NCBI RefSeq assembly: GCF_000613185.1
Contig: NZ_CCBB010000003.1
Coordinates: 1,736,001 to 1,800,000 of the forward strand
DNA length: 64,000 bases
Direction of reading: 5' to 3'
Source of the DNA: Mycolicibacterium cosmeticum
GTDB lineage: Bacteria > Actinomycetota > Actinomycetes > Mycobacteriales > Mycobacteriaceae
In this document: positions 18,567 through 28,324 of the stretch, piece by piece
How positions within the stretch are numbered: the stretch's first letter is position 1
Layout of the letters: the number at the start of each line of letters is the position of its first letter
The notes under the pieces: generated by a model
What the model was told of the DNA's origin: nothing
What the model saw: only the letters and a program-made list of their open reading frames with translations
Databases searched by the model: none
Made by a program: the position numbers and the translations under genes

Positions 18567-19465
18567 CGGGACACCAGCTCCGGGTGGAACGCGGCCACCA
18601 TCCGGCGGATACCGTCGCGCCAGTCCACCGCGGTGGTGCCGACCAGTTCACGCATCAGTGTCGTGTCGGTGGGGCCACCGCGCAGGGCCTGCTCGCTCAC
18701 GTCGAACACCGGCTCGCTGCCGACCAGTTCGCCGATGAAGGTGCACCACTGCTGCAAACTCACCGTCTGATCACCACACCAGTTGACCGTCGTCGCCGGC
18801 ACCGACGCGGCGGCGAGCATGCGTGGCAGCATCGCCAGAATGTCGTCCTGGTGGATGGGGTTGTAATAGGCGGGCCCGCCGGGCGGAACCGGGATCGGGA
18901 TGCCGGTGCGCATCATCTCCATGTGATAGAACGGCCAGCCCCCGTTGTCGCCGTACGGCACATTGAGCCGTGCGATCACCGTCGGCACCCCGAGCGCGCG
19001 CGACATGGTCCGCGCCACCACCTCGCCGGCGATCTTGGAGATGGAGTAGGTCGGCAGCATCGACTTGTGGTTGTCGCCGAGCGCGGCCGACTCGGTGCGG
19101 GGGTCGTCGTCGGGCGGATCGTAGACCGCGGCCGACGAACAGTGCAGGAACGCCTTCGCATCGGCGCAGTGCGCCATCAGCAGGCCCACCGATTCGGCGT
19201 TGGCCGCCAGATCTTTGTCCCAGCGTCCGCTCTTGGCGACCGCCAGATTGAGGACGTAGTCGAAATCCGCGGGCACACCGCTGAAGTCGCCCGCGGCCAG
19301 ATTCACCGGCACGCAGCGAACCCCGGCCCGCTCCAGGTTCTCCCGGGCCGCGGCGTCGGTGAACCGGGCGATGCCCCACACCTCGTTCTCGGCGGCCAGC
19401 GATATCGCCAGCGGTGCGGCGACCTGTCCGGTCGGTCCGGTGATGAGGATCTTCGCGCCACGCAT
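18563..19465 (-). CDS. NAD-dependent epimerase/dehydratase family protein
   Basis: This 300-residue extended SDR carries the Rossmann motif ITGPTGQVAAPLA, the catalytic Ser in LHCSSAAVYD, and YSISKIAGE supplying the YxxxK pair. The substrate-binding part is ordinary. The substrate is unknown. It is a single gene between aldR and the META-domain lipoprotein, with stops and starts close to both. Confidence 0.8.
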   Translation of the reverse strand: MRGAKILITGPTGQVAAPLAISLAAENEVWGIARFTDAAARENLERAGVRCVPVNLAAGDFSGVPADFDYVLNLAVAKSGRWDKDLAANAESVGLLMAHCADAKAFLHCSSAAVYDPPDDDPRTESAALGDNHKSMLPTYSISKIAGEVVARTMSRALGVPTVIARLNVPYGDNGGWPFYHMEMMRTGIPIPVPPGGPAYYNPIHQDDILAMLPRMLAAASVPATTVNWCGDQTVSLQQWCTFIGELVGSEPVFDVSEQALRGGPTDTTLMRELVGTTAVDWRDGIRRMVAAFHPELVSR

Positions 19466-19474
19466 GGCGAGATG

Positions 19475-20245
19475 CTACTCGGCGCGCAGCACCAATCCGT
19501 TGCCTTCGGCGCCGGTCAGGGTCAGGCGGTCGGCGTCGATCGACGCCGTGACCGAACCGGTGAGCACCCGCAGGATCGACCGTTCGATGTCGCCGACCTC
19601 ACCGGCACACGCCGGGCCGCTGCGGTTCAGTGGCCCGAAGGTCACGGTGTCACCGGTGACGTCGGCCCGGCCGTAGAAGGTGTTGCATCCGGTCCAGCCG
19701 GTGACGGTCCCGTCAGGGCGCAGGCTCAGCCCGGGCCTCGCCGCTTCCAGCGCCACCGATGTCATGGCCGCCTGCCCGGTGAGCAGGGTGTCCACCCGCC
19801 AACTGGTGTCGATCAGCGGACGGTCCGGGTTCACCACCGACTTGTCCCGCAGCGTCACCGTCGTCGCCGGGCCGTGCAGCGTGAGGGTGTCCCCGGACAC
19901 CGTCCACGACGGCTGCGCCTGGAACAACCGGTCCACCCAGGCGTCGGCATCGCCGACCGGCGGCGGGCAGGCCATCATCGTGCTGGCCAGCTGGGTGACG
20001 ATCCGGCCGTCGGCGAGATCGACGGGACCGGACCCGTGATTGCAGCCGGCGAACGTGCGGATCTGCCCGTCGATGAAGGCCACGGTCAACGGCCCGCCAC
20101 CGGGAATCGGCTCGCCGGCCACGGCCACCGAGACGAAGGTCCGGCCGTCCAGGTCGTCGCCCTGCTCCGCCGCGGCGGTGCCCGAACAGCCGGCCACGGC
20201 CAGAGCGGCCACCGTGATGGGCAGGGCGGCGGGGTGCAGGCGCAT
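19475..20245 (-). CDS. Lipoprotein with two META/HslJ-type domains
   Basis: The 256-residue protein starts at ATG 20245 (MRLHPAALP) and has a signal peptide ending in lipobox VAGC with Cys20. Two copies of the META (DUF306, HslJ-like) domain follow: residues about 28-140 (FVSVAVAGEPI ... TFAGCNHGSG ... STMMACPP) and 145-250 (DTSWRVDTLL ... GWTGCNTFYG ... RSGPACAGE). Each domain has its own conserved Cys pair. The role of these surface lipoproteins is unknown. The gene is divergent from dapB with a 36-bp gap. Confidence 0.8.
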   Translation of the reverse strand: MRLHPAALPITVAALAVAGCSGTAAAEQGDDLDGRTFVSVAVAGEPIPGGGPLTVAFIDGQIRTFAGCNHGSGPVDLADGRIVTQLASTMMACPPPVGDADAWVDRLFQAQPSWTVSGDTLTLHGPATTVTLRDKSVVNPDRPLIDTSWRVDTLLTGQAAMTSVALEAARPGLSLRPDGTVTGWTGCNTFYGRADVTGDTVTFGPLNRSGPACAGEVGDIERSILRVLTGSVTASIDADRLTLTGAEGNGLVLRAE

Positions 20246-20272
20246 GATCCCACGGTACGGCCACCGCAGTAG

Positions 20273-21015
<743 letters not shown>

Positions 21016-21016
<1 letters not shown>

Positions 21017-21504
21017 TGGCCCACCCGGACAGCCAGGCCGGCCTTCGCAGCCTGCGCATCCAGCTGCTGATCGGCTTCATGTGTGTCGCGATGGTCGTCT
21101 ACTTCGTGATGCTGGGCCGGATCGCGTTCGCCTTCCTGGCGTCGGGGGAGTGGGCGGCCATCGGGCTGGGTGTCGCGCTGCTGTTGTTGCCGATCGTCGG
21201 GGTGTGGGCGCTGGTGAGCACGCTGCGGGCCGGCTTCGCGCATCAGCGGCTGGCCCGGCTGGCCCGGGAGAGCGGCATGGAGCTCGACGTCAGCGCGCTG
21301 GCGCGGATGCCGTCCGGCCGGATCGACCGAAGCGCGGCCGACGAACTGTTCGCGACGGTGCGCGACGAACTCGAGGCCGATCGGGACAACTGGGTGCGCT
21401 GGTATCGGCTGGCCCGCGCCTACGACTACGCCGGGGACCGCAGCCGCGCGCGCGAGACCATGCGTACGGCCGTCGAGATGGAGCGAGCGGTGCACCGGGC
21501 ATGA
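21016..21504 (+). CDS. Conserved two-span membrane protein
   Basis: The 162-residue protein begins in a TGATG overlap with dapB. Two hydrophobic segments (about 17-37 and 45-70) precede a soluble tail rich in Arg and Glu with a TPR-like stretch (NWVRWYRLARAYDYAGDRSRARETM). The M. tuberculosis counterpart after dapB, Rv2772c, is an uncharacterised membrane protein. The stop overlaps the next start in an ATGA quadruplet. Confidence 0.75.
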
Positions 21505-21953
21505 GGCTGCTCGTCGTGCACCACACACCCTCGCCGCACTGCCAGGAGATGTTCGAGGCGGTGCTGGCCGGGGCGACCGACCCGGACATCGAGGGGGTCG
21601 AAGTGGTGCGCCGGCCGGCGCTGACGGTGTCGCCGGTGGACATGCTGTCGGCCGACGGCTATCTGCTCGGCAGCCCGGTGAACCTGGGTTATCTCAGTGG
21701 CGCGCTCAAGCATGCCTTCGACGAGTCGTACTACCAGATCCTGGATTCCACCCGCGGCCGGCCATTCGGCTTGTGGTTGCACGGCAACGAAGGCACCGAA
21801 GGTGCCGAACGCGCCGTCACCGGCATCACCGCCGGGCTGGGCTGGGTGAAAGCGGCCGAGTACGTGGTGGTTTCGGGTAAACCGGGCAAGGCCGATCTGG
21901 AGGCGTGCTGGAATCTCGGCGCGACGGTGGCCGCTCAGCTGATGAGCGACTGA
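21501..21953 (+). CDS. Flavodoxin-like/NADPH-dependent FMN reductase family protein
   Basis: This 150-residue protein opens with the flavodoxin-type strand MRLLVVHHTPSPH, in which TPSPH acts as the phosphate loop. It contains DGYLLGSPVNLGYLSGALKHAFD, the usual FMN-binding loop of WrbA-type proteins. It corresponds to recalled Rv2771c downstream of dapB. It is coupled to the membrane protein by ATGA. The last 19 bp overlap the convergent epimerase gene. Confidence 0.75.
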   Translation: MRLLVVHHTPSPHCQEMFEAVLAGATDPDIEGVEVVRRPALTVSPVDMLSADGYLLGSPVNLGYLSGALKHAFDESYYQILDSTRGRPFGLWLHGNEGTEGAERAVTGITAGLGWVKAAEYVVVSGKPGKADLEACWNLGATVAAQLMSD

Positions 21954-22840
21954 GCCATGGCCCGATAACCCTCGCGCACGCTGGGATACCGCGGCGACCA
22001 CCCGGTGGCCGCCCGGAACCGGGCGTTGCGGACGCGCAGCGAGCGTGTCATCGAGGTGGACCGGTCGCCCAGGAGCAGGGCGGCGCGGCCGGGTCCGTGC
22101 AGCCATGGACCGGCGCCGACCGCCGAGGCCATCGCCCGCATGTTGTCGCCGGCGGTGACGGGCTCGTCGTCGACGATGTTGTAGGTGCCGCCGGCACAGT
22201 CCAGGGCGGCCACCACGGCGTCGGCCGCGTCGGCGAGCTGGATGGAAGACACGTAGCTCTGCGGCCGGCCAGCCGCGAACCCGATGTGGCGGCGCGCCAA
22301 GGACATCAGTTCCTCGCTGTGCGCGGCGCCGGGCCCGTAGAACATCCCGAACCGCAGGATCACCGCACCCGGCCCGAACCGGCGGGCACTGTCCTCGGCG
22401 GCATGGTTGCCCTCGGCGATGAAATACCGCTGTGTGGGCCAGCTTTCGTCGATCCACTGGTCACCGCCGTCGCGGTAGATCATCACCACCGACTCCTGGA
22501 TCACCCGCCCGACGCCGGCGGCAGCCGCGGCGTCGACCACGGCGGCCGATCCGTCCCGCCGGATCCGGTGGCATTGTGTCCACGCCGATTTCAGCAGGAA
22601 CCGCCGCGTCGACGGCAGCGCGGAGGCCAGGTTCGCCACGGCGTCGTGACCGGTGAAGGCCGCGGTCAGGCCGTCGCGGTCGAACAGTGAGACCCGCACC
22701 GGCGTGGCGCCGTGGGCGCGCAGCGCGGCGGCCGTCGCGTCGCTGCGGGCCAGCGCCGACACGGTGTGGCCGGCGGCGATCAGCGCCGGCACCGTGTACG
22801 TACCGATGGCGCCGGTCCCACCGGTGACGAAAACCCGCAC
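21935..22840 (-). CDS. NAD(P)-dependent epimerase/reductase (SDR)
   Basis: The 301-residue extended SDR has VTGGTGAIGTYTVPAL at the N-terminus. The active-site region QESVVMIYRDGG lacks the textbook YxxxK. The C-terminal half (FGMFYGPGAAHSEELM, YVSSIQLADAADAV) is typical of NAD-dependent epimerases. Its GTG start (22840) overlaps the P450 stop in TAGTG, so it is co-translated with the P450 and AarF genes upstream. The substrate is unknown. Confidence 0.75.
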   Translation of the reverse strand: MRVFVTGGTGAIGTYTVPALIAAGHTVSALARSDATAAALRAHGATPVRVSLFDRDGLTAAFTGHDAVANLASALPSTRRFLLKSAWTQCHRIRRDGSAAVVDAAAAAGVGRVIQESVVMIYRDGGDQWIDESWPTQRYFIAEGNHAAEDSARRFGPGAVILRFGMFYGPGAAHSEELMSLARRHIGFAAGRPQSYVSSIQLADAADAVVAALDCAGGTYNIVDDEPVTAGDNMRAMASAVGAGPWLHGPGRAALLLGDRSTSMTRSLRVRNARFRAATGWSPRYPSVREGYRAMAQSLIS

Positions 22841-24024
22841 TAGGTACCGCCGAACACCATCGGCACGGTCAGTGGGCCGCGGATGGCCGGCGTGTCCCGC
22901 CAGCTCACCGGGCCGGCCAACGCGGGGCGGCGGGACAGGAGCCTGGGCAGGGCGATGGACAGCTCGAGCTGGGCCAGCGCCGCGCCCAGGCAGTAGTGCG
23001 CGCCGTACCCGAACGACAGCGGCGCGGGCGCAACGCGATCCAGCCGGAACCGGCCGGGTTCGTCGAACACCGCGGGGTCGCGATTGGCGGCGGCGACCGC
23101 CACGAGCACACTCTGGCCGGCCTCGATGGTGACTCCGTCGAGGTGCTGCCTGCTGGTGGCGGTGCGCACGGTGGACTGCACCGGCGCGTCCAGCCGGATC
23201 AGCTCGGCCACCACCGCCGGGTCCGCCGGCTCGATGCGATCGGCGATCCGGGTGCCGTCGGCATCCGGGGTGAGCAGCGTGAGCATGGCCGCGCCGAGCA
23301 GATTTGCGGTGGTCTCGTGACCGGCAACGGCGATCAGGATGGCGGTCGTCACCACCTCGTCGAGCGACAGGGTCGGATCCCCGGCGATGAAGCTGAACAG
23401 GTCATCACCCGGATGTGCGCGCCGGTCGGCCGCGGTGGGTAGGAACTCCGCCATCAGCGTGGCCGAAGCGGCCGTCCCCGCGGCCATCTCGTCCGGCTCG
23501 GCCAGCGTGCCGAGCATCCGGATGATGACGGGGGACACCTCGCGCAGCAGGTGGGCGGCCTCGCTGTCCAGGTCCAGCCAGGCGCTGATGACGGCGATGG
23601 GCAGCGGCAGGGCGATCTCGGCCATGAAGTCGAATTCGGTTGCCGCCGGCTGATGTTCGATCAGGCTGTCGGCGATCGACTGCACCCCGGCGCCGAGGTC
23701 GGCGACGAAACCGCGGGTGAAGACGTCGCGGACCGATCCGCGCAACCGTCGGTGTACGTCACCGTCGGCGAAAAGCATGGAGGACCGCGCGAATTCGCGG
23801 CCGACGACGTCCGCGGACGCCTGCGCCAGAGCGTTGGCGAACGGGTCGCTGGTCCAGCCGGTTCCCCCGAGTACCTGGCGGGCCGCGTCATACCCCAGCA
23901 CCAGCCAGGCCTGGGCGGTGTCGTCCCACACCACGTTGCCGTGCCGGCGCCGGCTCTCGTAGAACGGGTACGGATCGGCGGCGTCCCAGGGCAGCCGGGC
24001 GGAACGAATCTCAGCGCTGGTCAT
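22840..24024 (-). CDS. Cytochrome P450
   Basis: The 394-residue bacterial P450 has the oxygen-activating I helix AGHETT, the K-helix ELIR, and heme-binding FGYGAHYCLGAALA with Cys345 as iron ligand. It is a soluble class I type that would need a ferredoxin partner; none is encoded next to it. The gene overlaps the AarF gene by 14 bp upstream and the epimerase by one base downstream, a tightly coupled trio. The substrate cannot be inferred. Confidence 0.92.
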   Translation of the reverse strand: MTSAEIRSARLPWDAADPYPFYESRRRHGNVVWDDTAQAWLVLGYDAARQVLGGTGWTSDPFANALAQASADVVGREFARSSMLFADGDVHRRLRGSVRDVFTRGFVADLGAGVQSIADSLIEHQPAATEFDFMAEIALPLPIAVISAWLDLDSEAAHLLREVSPVIIRMLGTLAEPDEMAAGTAASATLMAEFLPTAADRRAHPGDDLFSFIAGDPTLSLDEVVTTAILIAVAGHETTANLLGAAMLTLLTPDADGTRIADRIEPADPAVVAELIRLDAPVQSTVRTATSRQHLDGVTIEAGQSVLVAVAAANRDPAVFDEPGRFRLDRVAPAPLSFGYGAHYCLGAALAQLELSIALPRLLSRRPALAGPVSWRDTPAIRGPLTVPMVFGGT

Positions 24025-25438
24025 GGTGATCCAATCCGAACGGCAGGCCGCGTTCCCGGACCCAGGCGATGTGCCGGCGGCCCAGGTCGCTGGTGGGTTC
24101 GGCCAATCCGTCCATGTCGTCGACGGAGTCGCGGGCGTTGAACGTGGCGTGCAGCGTGGTGAAGATCGCGTTCATCGAGAGGTTGAGCCGGGAGAAGAAG
24201 ACGAAATCCGGCGGCACCGACATCCGCCGCAGCGGATGGTCGGCGGCGCGGACGTCGACCAGGTATTCGATGGCCCGCGCCGACGCCTGCTCGGTGTAGG
24301 TGGCCGGTTGCGGACCGATCAGTTCGTGGATGATCCCGGCGTACCAGGCGTGGGCATCCTCGGCGGTCAGGGTGGAATCCTCGGTGAAGAAGCCACTTTC
24401 GACCATCGAGGCGCGTAACTCGTCCTTGCGGCCGGTGATCGCCGCTTGCAGCATCGTGACGATCCTCCGGCGGGTGCGTTCGGTGAGCACCTTCACACAG
24501 CCGAAGTCGAGGAAGCCGACGGTGCCGTCGGTGCCGAACCGGTAGTTGCCCGGGTGCGGGTCGGCGTGGAACAGGTTGGCGTGCCGGTAGGAACCGGTGA
24601 TGAACCGGCTGATCACCTCGGCCCAGGTGTTCTTCAGGTCCTGCGTCGCGTCTTGTGCTGCGGCCCAGTCCAACCCGTCCAGGTAGGTCATGGTCAGCAC
24701 GCGGTCGCCGGAGGCCTCGGCGATGACGTCGGGCACGCGGATGAACGGGTGTCCGCGGTACAGGTCGGCGAATGCCGTGATGTGGGCGGCCTCCTGCCGA
24801 TAGTCGAGTTCCTCGGAGATGCGCGCCGAGATCTCGGCGGCGGCCTCGCCGATGTCGGGCAGGGCCGCGCCCAGCGTGCCGGCCGCGCCGGCGGCGAACC
24901 GGAACACGGTGGACAGCAGTTCGGTGTTGGACAGATCGTCGCGGATCGCCCGCGCCACCCCCGGGTACTGGATCTTCACCGCGACCCGACGGCCGTCGTG
25001 CAGCACCGCGCGGTGTACCTGCCCGATGGAGGCCGCCGCCATGGGTTCGCTGTCGAACTCGGCGAACAGTTCGCCGGCAGGGCGCCCGAGTTCGGTTTCC
25101 AGAACACGATGGGCCAGAGCGGAATCCATCGGCGGCGCATCGGCCTGCAGGCGGGTCAGTGCCTTCTGATACGGCGAGAGTTCGCCGGCGCCGATGGCCG
25201 CGGCGTCCACCATCGACATCAACTGGCCGGCCTTCATCAGGACGCCCTTGGAGTGGCCGAGCAACTCGACGTATCGCTCGGCGGTGCGTTCGTGGAAACG
25301 CTCGACGGCGCCGGCGTCACCCGCCTTCTCCCGTAATGCTGCCACCACGCGTCCGCCCGCGGCGCGGGCGGTGAACCCCGCCACCGGCATCGTGCGACGC
25401 ACACGTCCGTGCGGGACCGCGCGCTCGCTGCCCGACAT
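24011..25438 (-). CDS. ABC1/AarF/UbiB-family atypical kinase
   Basis: This 475-residue protein has the hallmark KxGQ motif (VLMKAGQLMS near residue 67), an Ala-rich loop AAASIGQVHRA replacing the usual glycine loop, Lys in VAVKIQYPG, the catalytic FHADPHPGNY, and metal-binding FLDFG. UbiB-type proteins act in isoprenoid lipid and quinone metabolism, as ATPases more than as protein kinases. No transmembrane tail is obvious. It is first in the AarF-P450-epimerase operon and divergent from a TetR gene. Confidence 0.88.
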   Translation of the reverse strand: MSGSERAVPHGRVRRTMPVAGFTARAAGGRVVAALREKAGDAGAVERFHERTAERYVELLGHSKGVLMKAGQLMSMVDAAAIGAGELSPYQKALTRLQADAPPMDSALAHRVLETELGRPAGELFAEFDSEPMAAASIGQVHRAVLHDGRRVAVKIQYPGVARAIRDDLSNTELLSTVFRFAAGAAGTLGAALPDIGEAAAEISARISEELDYRQEAAHITAFADLYRGHPFIRVPDVIAEASGDRVLTMTYLDGLDWAAAQDATQDLKNTWAEVISRFITGSYRHANLFHADPHPGNYRFGTDGTVGFLDFGCVKVLTERTRRRIVTMLQAAITGRKDELRASMVESGFFTEDSTLTAEDAHAWYAGIIHELIGPQPATYTEQASARAIEYLVDVRAADHPLRRMSVPPDFVFFSRLNLSMNAIFTTLHATFNARDSVDDMDGLAEPTSDLGRRHIAWVRERGLPFGLDHHDQR

Positions 25439-25456
25439 CGGGCCTCCTCGGGTTAT

Positions 25457-25487
25457 AGTGATGTCCTACCGAATATATGTACTCACT
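25457..25487. promoter_or_regulatory. Candidate TetR operator and divergent promoters
   Basis: AGTGA (25457-25461) and TCACT (25483-25487) are inverted and flank an AT-rich core in the 64-bp gap between the AarF and TetR genes. A -10-like TATAGT (25454-25459) faces the TetR gene, and its complement gives a TATAAC-type -10 toward AarF. The position suits a repressor controlling both directions. Confidence 0.35.
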
Positions 25488-25502
25488 TATGGACGGTCAA
25501 GG

Positions 25503-26102
25503 GTGCAGGTTTCGACGAAGGAACGACTGGTCAACGAGGCCATGCGGCTGTTCGGCGCGCAGGGCTACCGGGCCACCAGCATCAATCAGATCGAGAAGGC
25601 CGCGGGCCTGGTGCCCGGCTGCGGGGCGCTGTACAACCACTTCAAATCCAAGGAAGCCCTGCTCGCCGCGGGGATCGACCGCCAGCTGGACCGGCGCCGC
25701 GCCATGCGCGACATCAGCGCCCTGTTCGCCGGACAGGGGGAGTTGCGCACCGAGCTGACTCTGCTGTGCCGCTATCTGCTCAGCGTGCTGGACCGGGAGG
25801 CCGAGTTCCTCCGGGTCGCCGCACGTACCCCGGCCACCGAATCACCCCGCGTCCAGGACGCCTATGCCGCCCTGGTCGACGGCCTGTACACCGAACTCAC
25901 CGACTGGGTCAGCGCATGTGCACCCGATCTGGGTAAGCCGGCCGCGCGTCGCATCGCCACGTTCGGGGTCAACGCCCTGCTGGGCAAGCGCATGACCCGC
26001 ATCGTGTTCGACGTGCCCGCCGTGGACACCCCCGATGAGGACTATGTCGACGAGTGGACGACCATGCTGGCCGACCGGATCGAGTCCCTGCGTCAAAACT
26101 GA
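25503..26102 (+). CDS. TetR-family transcriptional regulator
   Basis: The 199-residue protein starts at GTG 25503 (VQVSTKERLVNEAMRLFG). The N-terminal helix-turn-helix is clear, with GYRATSINQIEKAAGL and the recognition region ALYNHFKSKEALL. The rest is an all-helical ligand domain with no assignable ligand. It is divergent from the AarF-P450-epimerase operon and most likely controls it. Confidence 0.88.
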   Translation: MQVSTKERLVNEAMRLFGAQGYRATSINQIEKAAGLVPGCGALYNHFKSKEALLAAGIDRQLDRRRAMRDISALFAGQGELRTELTLLCRYLLSVLDREAEFLRVAARTPATESPRVQDAYAALVDGLYTELTDWVSACAPDLGKPAARRIATFGVNALLGKRMTRIVFDVPAVDTPDEDYVDEWTTMLADRIESLRQN

Positions 26103-26124
26103 CGCGGGCGGTAGGCTCCCCGCT

Positions 26125-26583
26125 ATGCCAGGGATCGCTGAACTCGCACTGGGGGCCGCACCGATCGCCGGCGGCGCGCTGCTCGGTATCGCGGCGGGAA
26201 CCTTCAAGGGCCCGGATGTCCGCGCCTCGATCAAAGCGGACATGGAACTGCTGCAAGGCATTCCGGAAGAGGATGTGGAACGCCGTGCCGCGCTGCAGCG
26301 CTCCATCGACACCCGCATCGACGATATCGTCGCCGCGGTGGAGAAGAACCGCGAGATCCGCGCGATCGCGGCCTCCTACACCGGCAACTGGCGCGACATC
26401 GTGGTGTTCGTCTGCGCGGTGCTGTTCACCATCGTGTGGTGGAACGTCAGCCACAGCCGCAGCAACTGGCTGGTGATGTTCGTCGTACTGATCCTGCTGT
26501 CCATCCTCGCGGCGGTCTACGCCGCGCGCGGGATCATCCGGGCGGTGGCCACGTACGCGCACTCCCGCCGGCGATCTCGGTAG
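26125..26583 (+). CDS. Hypothetical membrane protein
   Basis: The 152-residue protein has a glycine-rich hydrophobic N-terminus (residues 5-26), a charged helical middle (RASIKADMELLQGIPEEDVERRAALQRSIDTRIDDIV) and two close membrane spans around residues 93-107 and 113-135. The C-terminus is Arg-rich. I do not recognise a family. It follows the TetR gene by 22 bp on the same strand, so co-transcription is possible. Confidence 0.6.
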   Translation: MPGIAELALGAAPIAGGALLGIAAGTFKGPDVRASIKADMELLQGIPEEDVERRAALQRSIDTRIDDIVAAVEKNREIRAIAASYTGNWRDIVVFVCAVLFTIVWWNVSHSRSNWLVMFVVLILLSILAAVYAARGIIRAVATYAHSRRRSR

Positions 26584-26587
26584 TGGC

Positions 26588-27505
26588 TCAGTAGTGGAAC
26601 GTGTCCGACGGCGCCGGCACGTGATCCGGATCGTCGCCGAAGTCGGACTCGTGGATGCCGTAAGCCTTCGCCAGGTCCAGGATCTTGTTGGCGCGCGCGA
26701 TGCGCGGCAGGTCCGAGCCGTTGCGGATCTCCCCGCCGTCGCGCTGGAACTCCGCGAAAAACTCACGCGCCCAGCTGATCTCCTCCTGTGAGGGGGAGAG
26801 ACCTTCGTTCACGGTGGGGCATTGCTCGGGGGTCAGGCAGATCTTGCCGGTCATCCCGAACTCCGCGGACACCGCGGTCGCCTCGCTGAGCTTGCGGGCG
26901 CTCGACCCGACGGTAGGTCCGTCGATGGCGCTGGGTAGCTGCGCGGCTTTGGCGGCGATGGTGAACCGGGACCGGGCGTAAGCCAGGGTGGCCGGGTTGT
27001 CACCGAAGCCGGTGTCGCGGCGGAAGTCGCCGATACCGAAGGCCAGCCGGAAGGTGCCCTTGGCCGACGCGATCTCGGTGATGCGTTCCAGCCCGCGGGC
27101 CGTCTCCACCAGCGCGACGATCGGCACGTCCGGCAGGCGGCGGGCCGTCTCGGTGACGTGGTCGACGCCTTCGACCATGGCGAGCATCACCCCACCCACG
27201 CCGGTGTTGCTCAGCATCTCCAGGTCATCGGCCCACCACGGGGTGCCGAACCCGTTGATCCGGACCCAATCGGTGTTGCCGTCGGCCAGCCAGCGCACCA
27301 CGTTCTCGCGGGCGTCCACCTTGTCCTTTGGTGCGACGGCATCCTCGATATCGAGGATCACGATGTCCGCGCGGGACCGGGCGGCCGGTGCGAAACGGTC
27401 GTACTGGGCGCCGTTGACCAGCAGCCAGCTGCGCGCGAGTACCGGGTCGATGCGAAATCCGGGTTCGCTGGGATCGGGCTGGAAGGTGCTGGGCTGGTCG
27501 TACAC
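26588..27505 (-). CDS. HpcH/HpaI aldolase/citrate lyase beta (CitE-like) protein
   Basis: This 305-residue TIM-barrel protein resembles CitE-like malyl/citramalyl-CoA lyases. It shows DIVILDIEDAVAPKDKVDARE for metal and substrate binding, WVRINGFGTPWW, PIVALVETARGL with the catalytic Glu, and FGIGDFRRDTG in place of the usual GxxDL segment. The start is GTG 27505. No citrate lyase alpha or gamma genes are nearby, so it belongs to the stand-alone mycobacterial CitE type. The substrate is unproven. Confidence 0.8.
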   Translation of the reverse strand: MYDQPSTFQPDPSEPGFRIDPVLARSWLLVNGAQYDRFAPAARSRADIVILDIEDAVAPKDKVDARENVVRWLADGNTDWVRINGFGTPWWADDLEMLSNTGVGGVMLAMVEGVDHVTETARRLPDVPIVALVETARGLERITEIASAKGTFRLAFGIGDFRRDTGFGDNPATLAYARSRFTIAAKAAQLPSAIDGPTVGSSARKLSEATAVSAEFGMTGKICLTPEQCPTVNEGLSPSQEEISWAREFFAEFQRDGGEIRNGSDLPRIARANKILDLAKAYGIHESDFGDDPDHVPAPSDTFHY

Positions 27506-27538
27506 GCAGTCAATCGTCGCTTACCGGCTCGGCCGGGG

Positions 27539-28288
27539 TCAGGCCGGGGCCAGCGCGGCGCCGAACACCCGCTCGGTGGCCTCCCAATGCCGCTGCGCGG
27601 CGGCCTCGTCGTACACCGCACGGTGGTCGGGCACCGCGAAACCGTGCGCGGCGGGGTAGAACTCGATGGTGTGCTCGACGGCGGCGCCGGACAGCGCGTC
27701 CGCCAGCCGCTTGCCGTCGTCCTCGGTGAAGGAGCCGTCGTTCTCGGCGGCGCCCACATAGACCACGGCCTGGATCTTGTCCGCGAGCAGATGCGGGCTG
27801 TCCGGATCGTCGGCGACCGCCAGCCGGCCGCCGTGGAAGGACAGCGCCGCGGCGACCCGGTCGGGCACCCGGGTGGCGACGATGAGCGACGCGCGTCCCC
27901 CCATGCAGTAGCCGGTGGTGCCGAACTTGGTGCCGGTCACGTCCGGCCGGGCCTCCAGATAGTCGAAGAACGCCTCGGCGTCGGCGGCGATGATCTCCGG
28001 GGTGAGCGTGCCCATCAGCTCGAAGAGTTGCTTGCGCAGTTCCTGGTCGCCGAACACGGTGTTGAGGTCGATCGGTCCCCAGCCCGGGTTGCGGTAGTAG
28101 ACGTCGGGCACCAGCACGACATAGCCGAAATCGGCCAGCGTGGCCGCCATCTGTTCCATGGTGGGCCGCAGCCCGCCGGCGTCGGGGTACAGGACGACGC
28201 CGGGCCAGGGGCCGGTGCCCTCGGGCGTGGCGACGGTGACCGGTGCGGTGCCGTCGGCGGTGGTGATGGTGTCGTGGGTGATCGGCAT
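27539..28288 (-). CDS. Dienelactone hydrolase family protein
   Basis: The 249-residue alpha/beta hydrolase has the nucleophile Cys in GTTGYCMGGRAS, which identifies dienelactone hydrolases. Asp lies near AENDGSFTE and His in YPAAHGFAV. It corresponds to recalled Rv2765, upstream of thyA in M. tuberculosis. ATG 28288 gives MPITHDTITTADG. The physiological substrate is not known. It is divergent from thyA with a 36-bp gap. Confidence 0.87.
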   Translation of the reverse strand: MPITHDTITTADGTAPVTVATPEGTGPWPGVVLYPDAGGLRPTMEQMAATLADFGYVVLVPDVYYRNPGWGPIDLNTVFGDQELRKQLFELMGTLTPEIIAADAEAFFDYLEARPDVTGTKFGTTGYCMGGRASLIVATRVPDRVAAALSFHGGRLAVADDPDSPHLLADKIQAVVYVGAAENDGSFTEDDGKRLADALSGAAVEHTIEFYPAAHGFAVPDHRAVYDEAAAQRHWEATERVFGAALAPA

Positions 28289-28324
28289 GGGGTCCGTTTT
28301 ACTCCTGCGTCCCGGACGTAAGCT

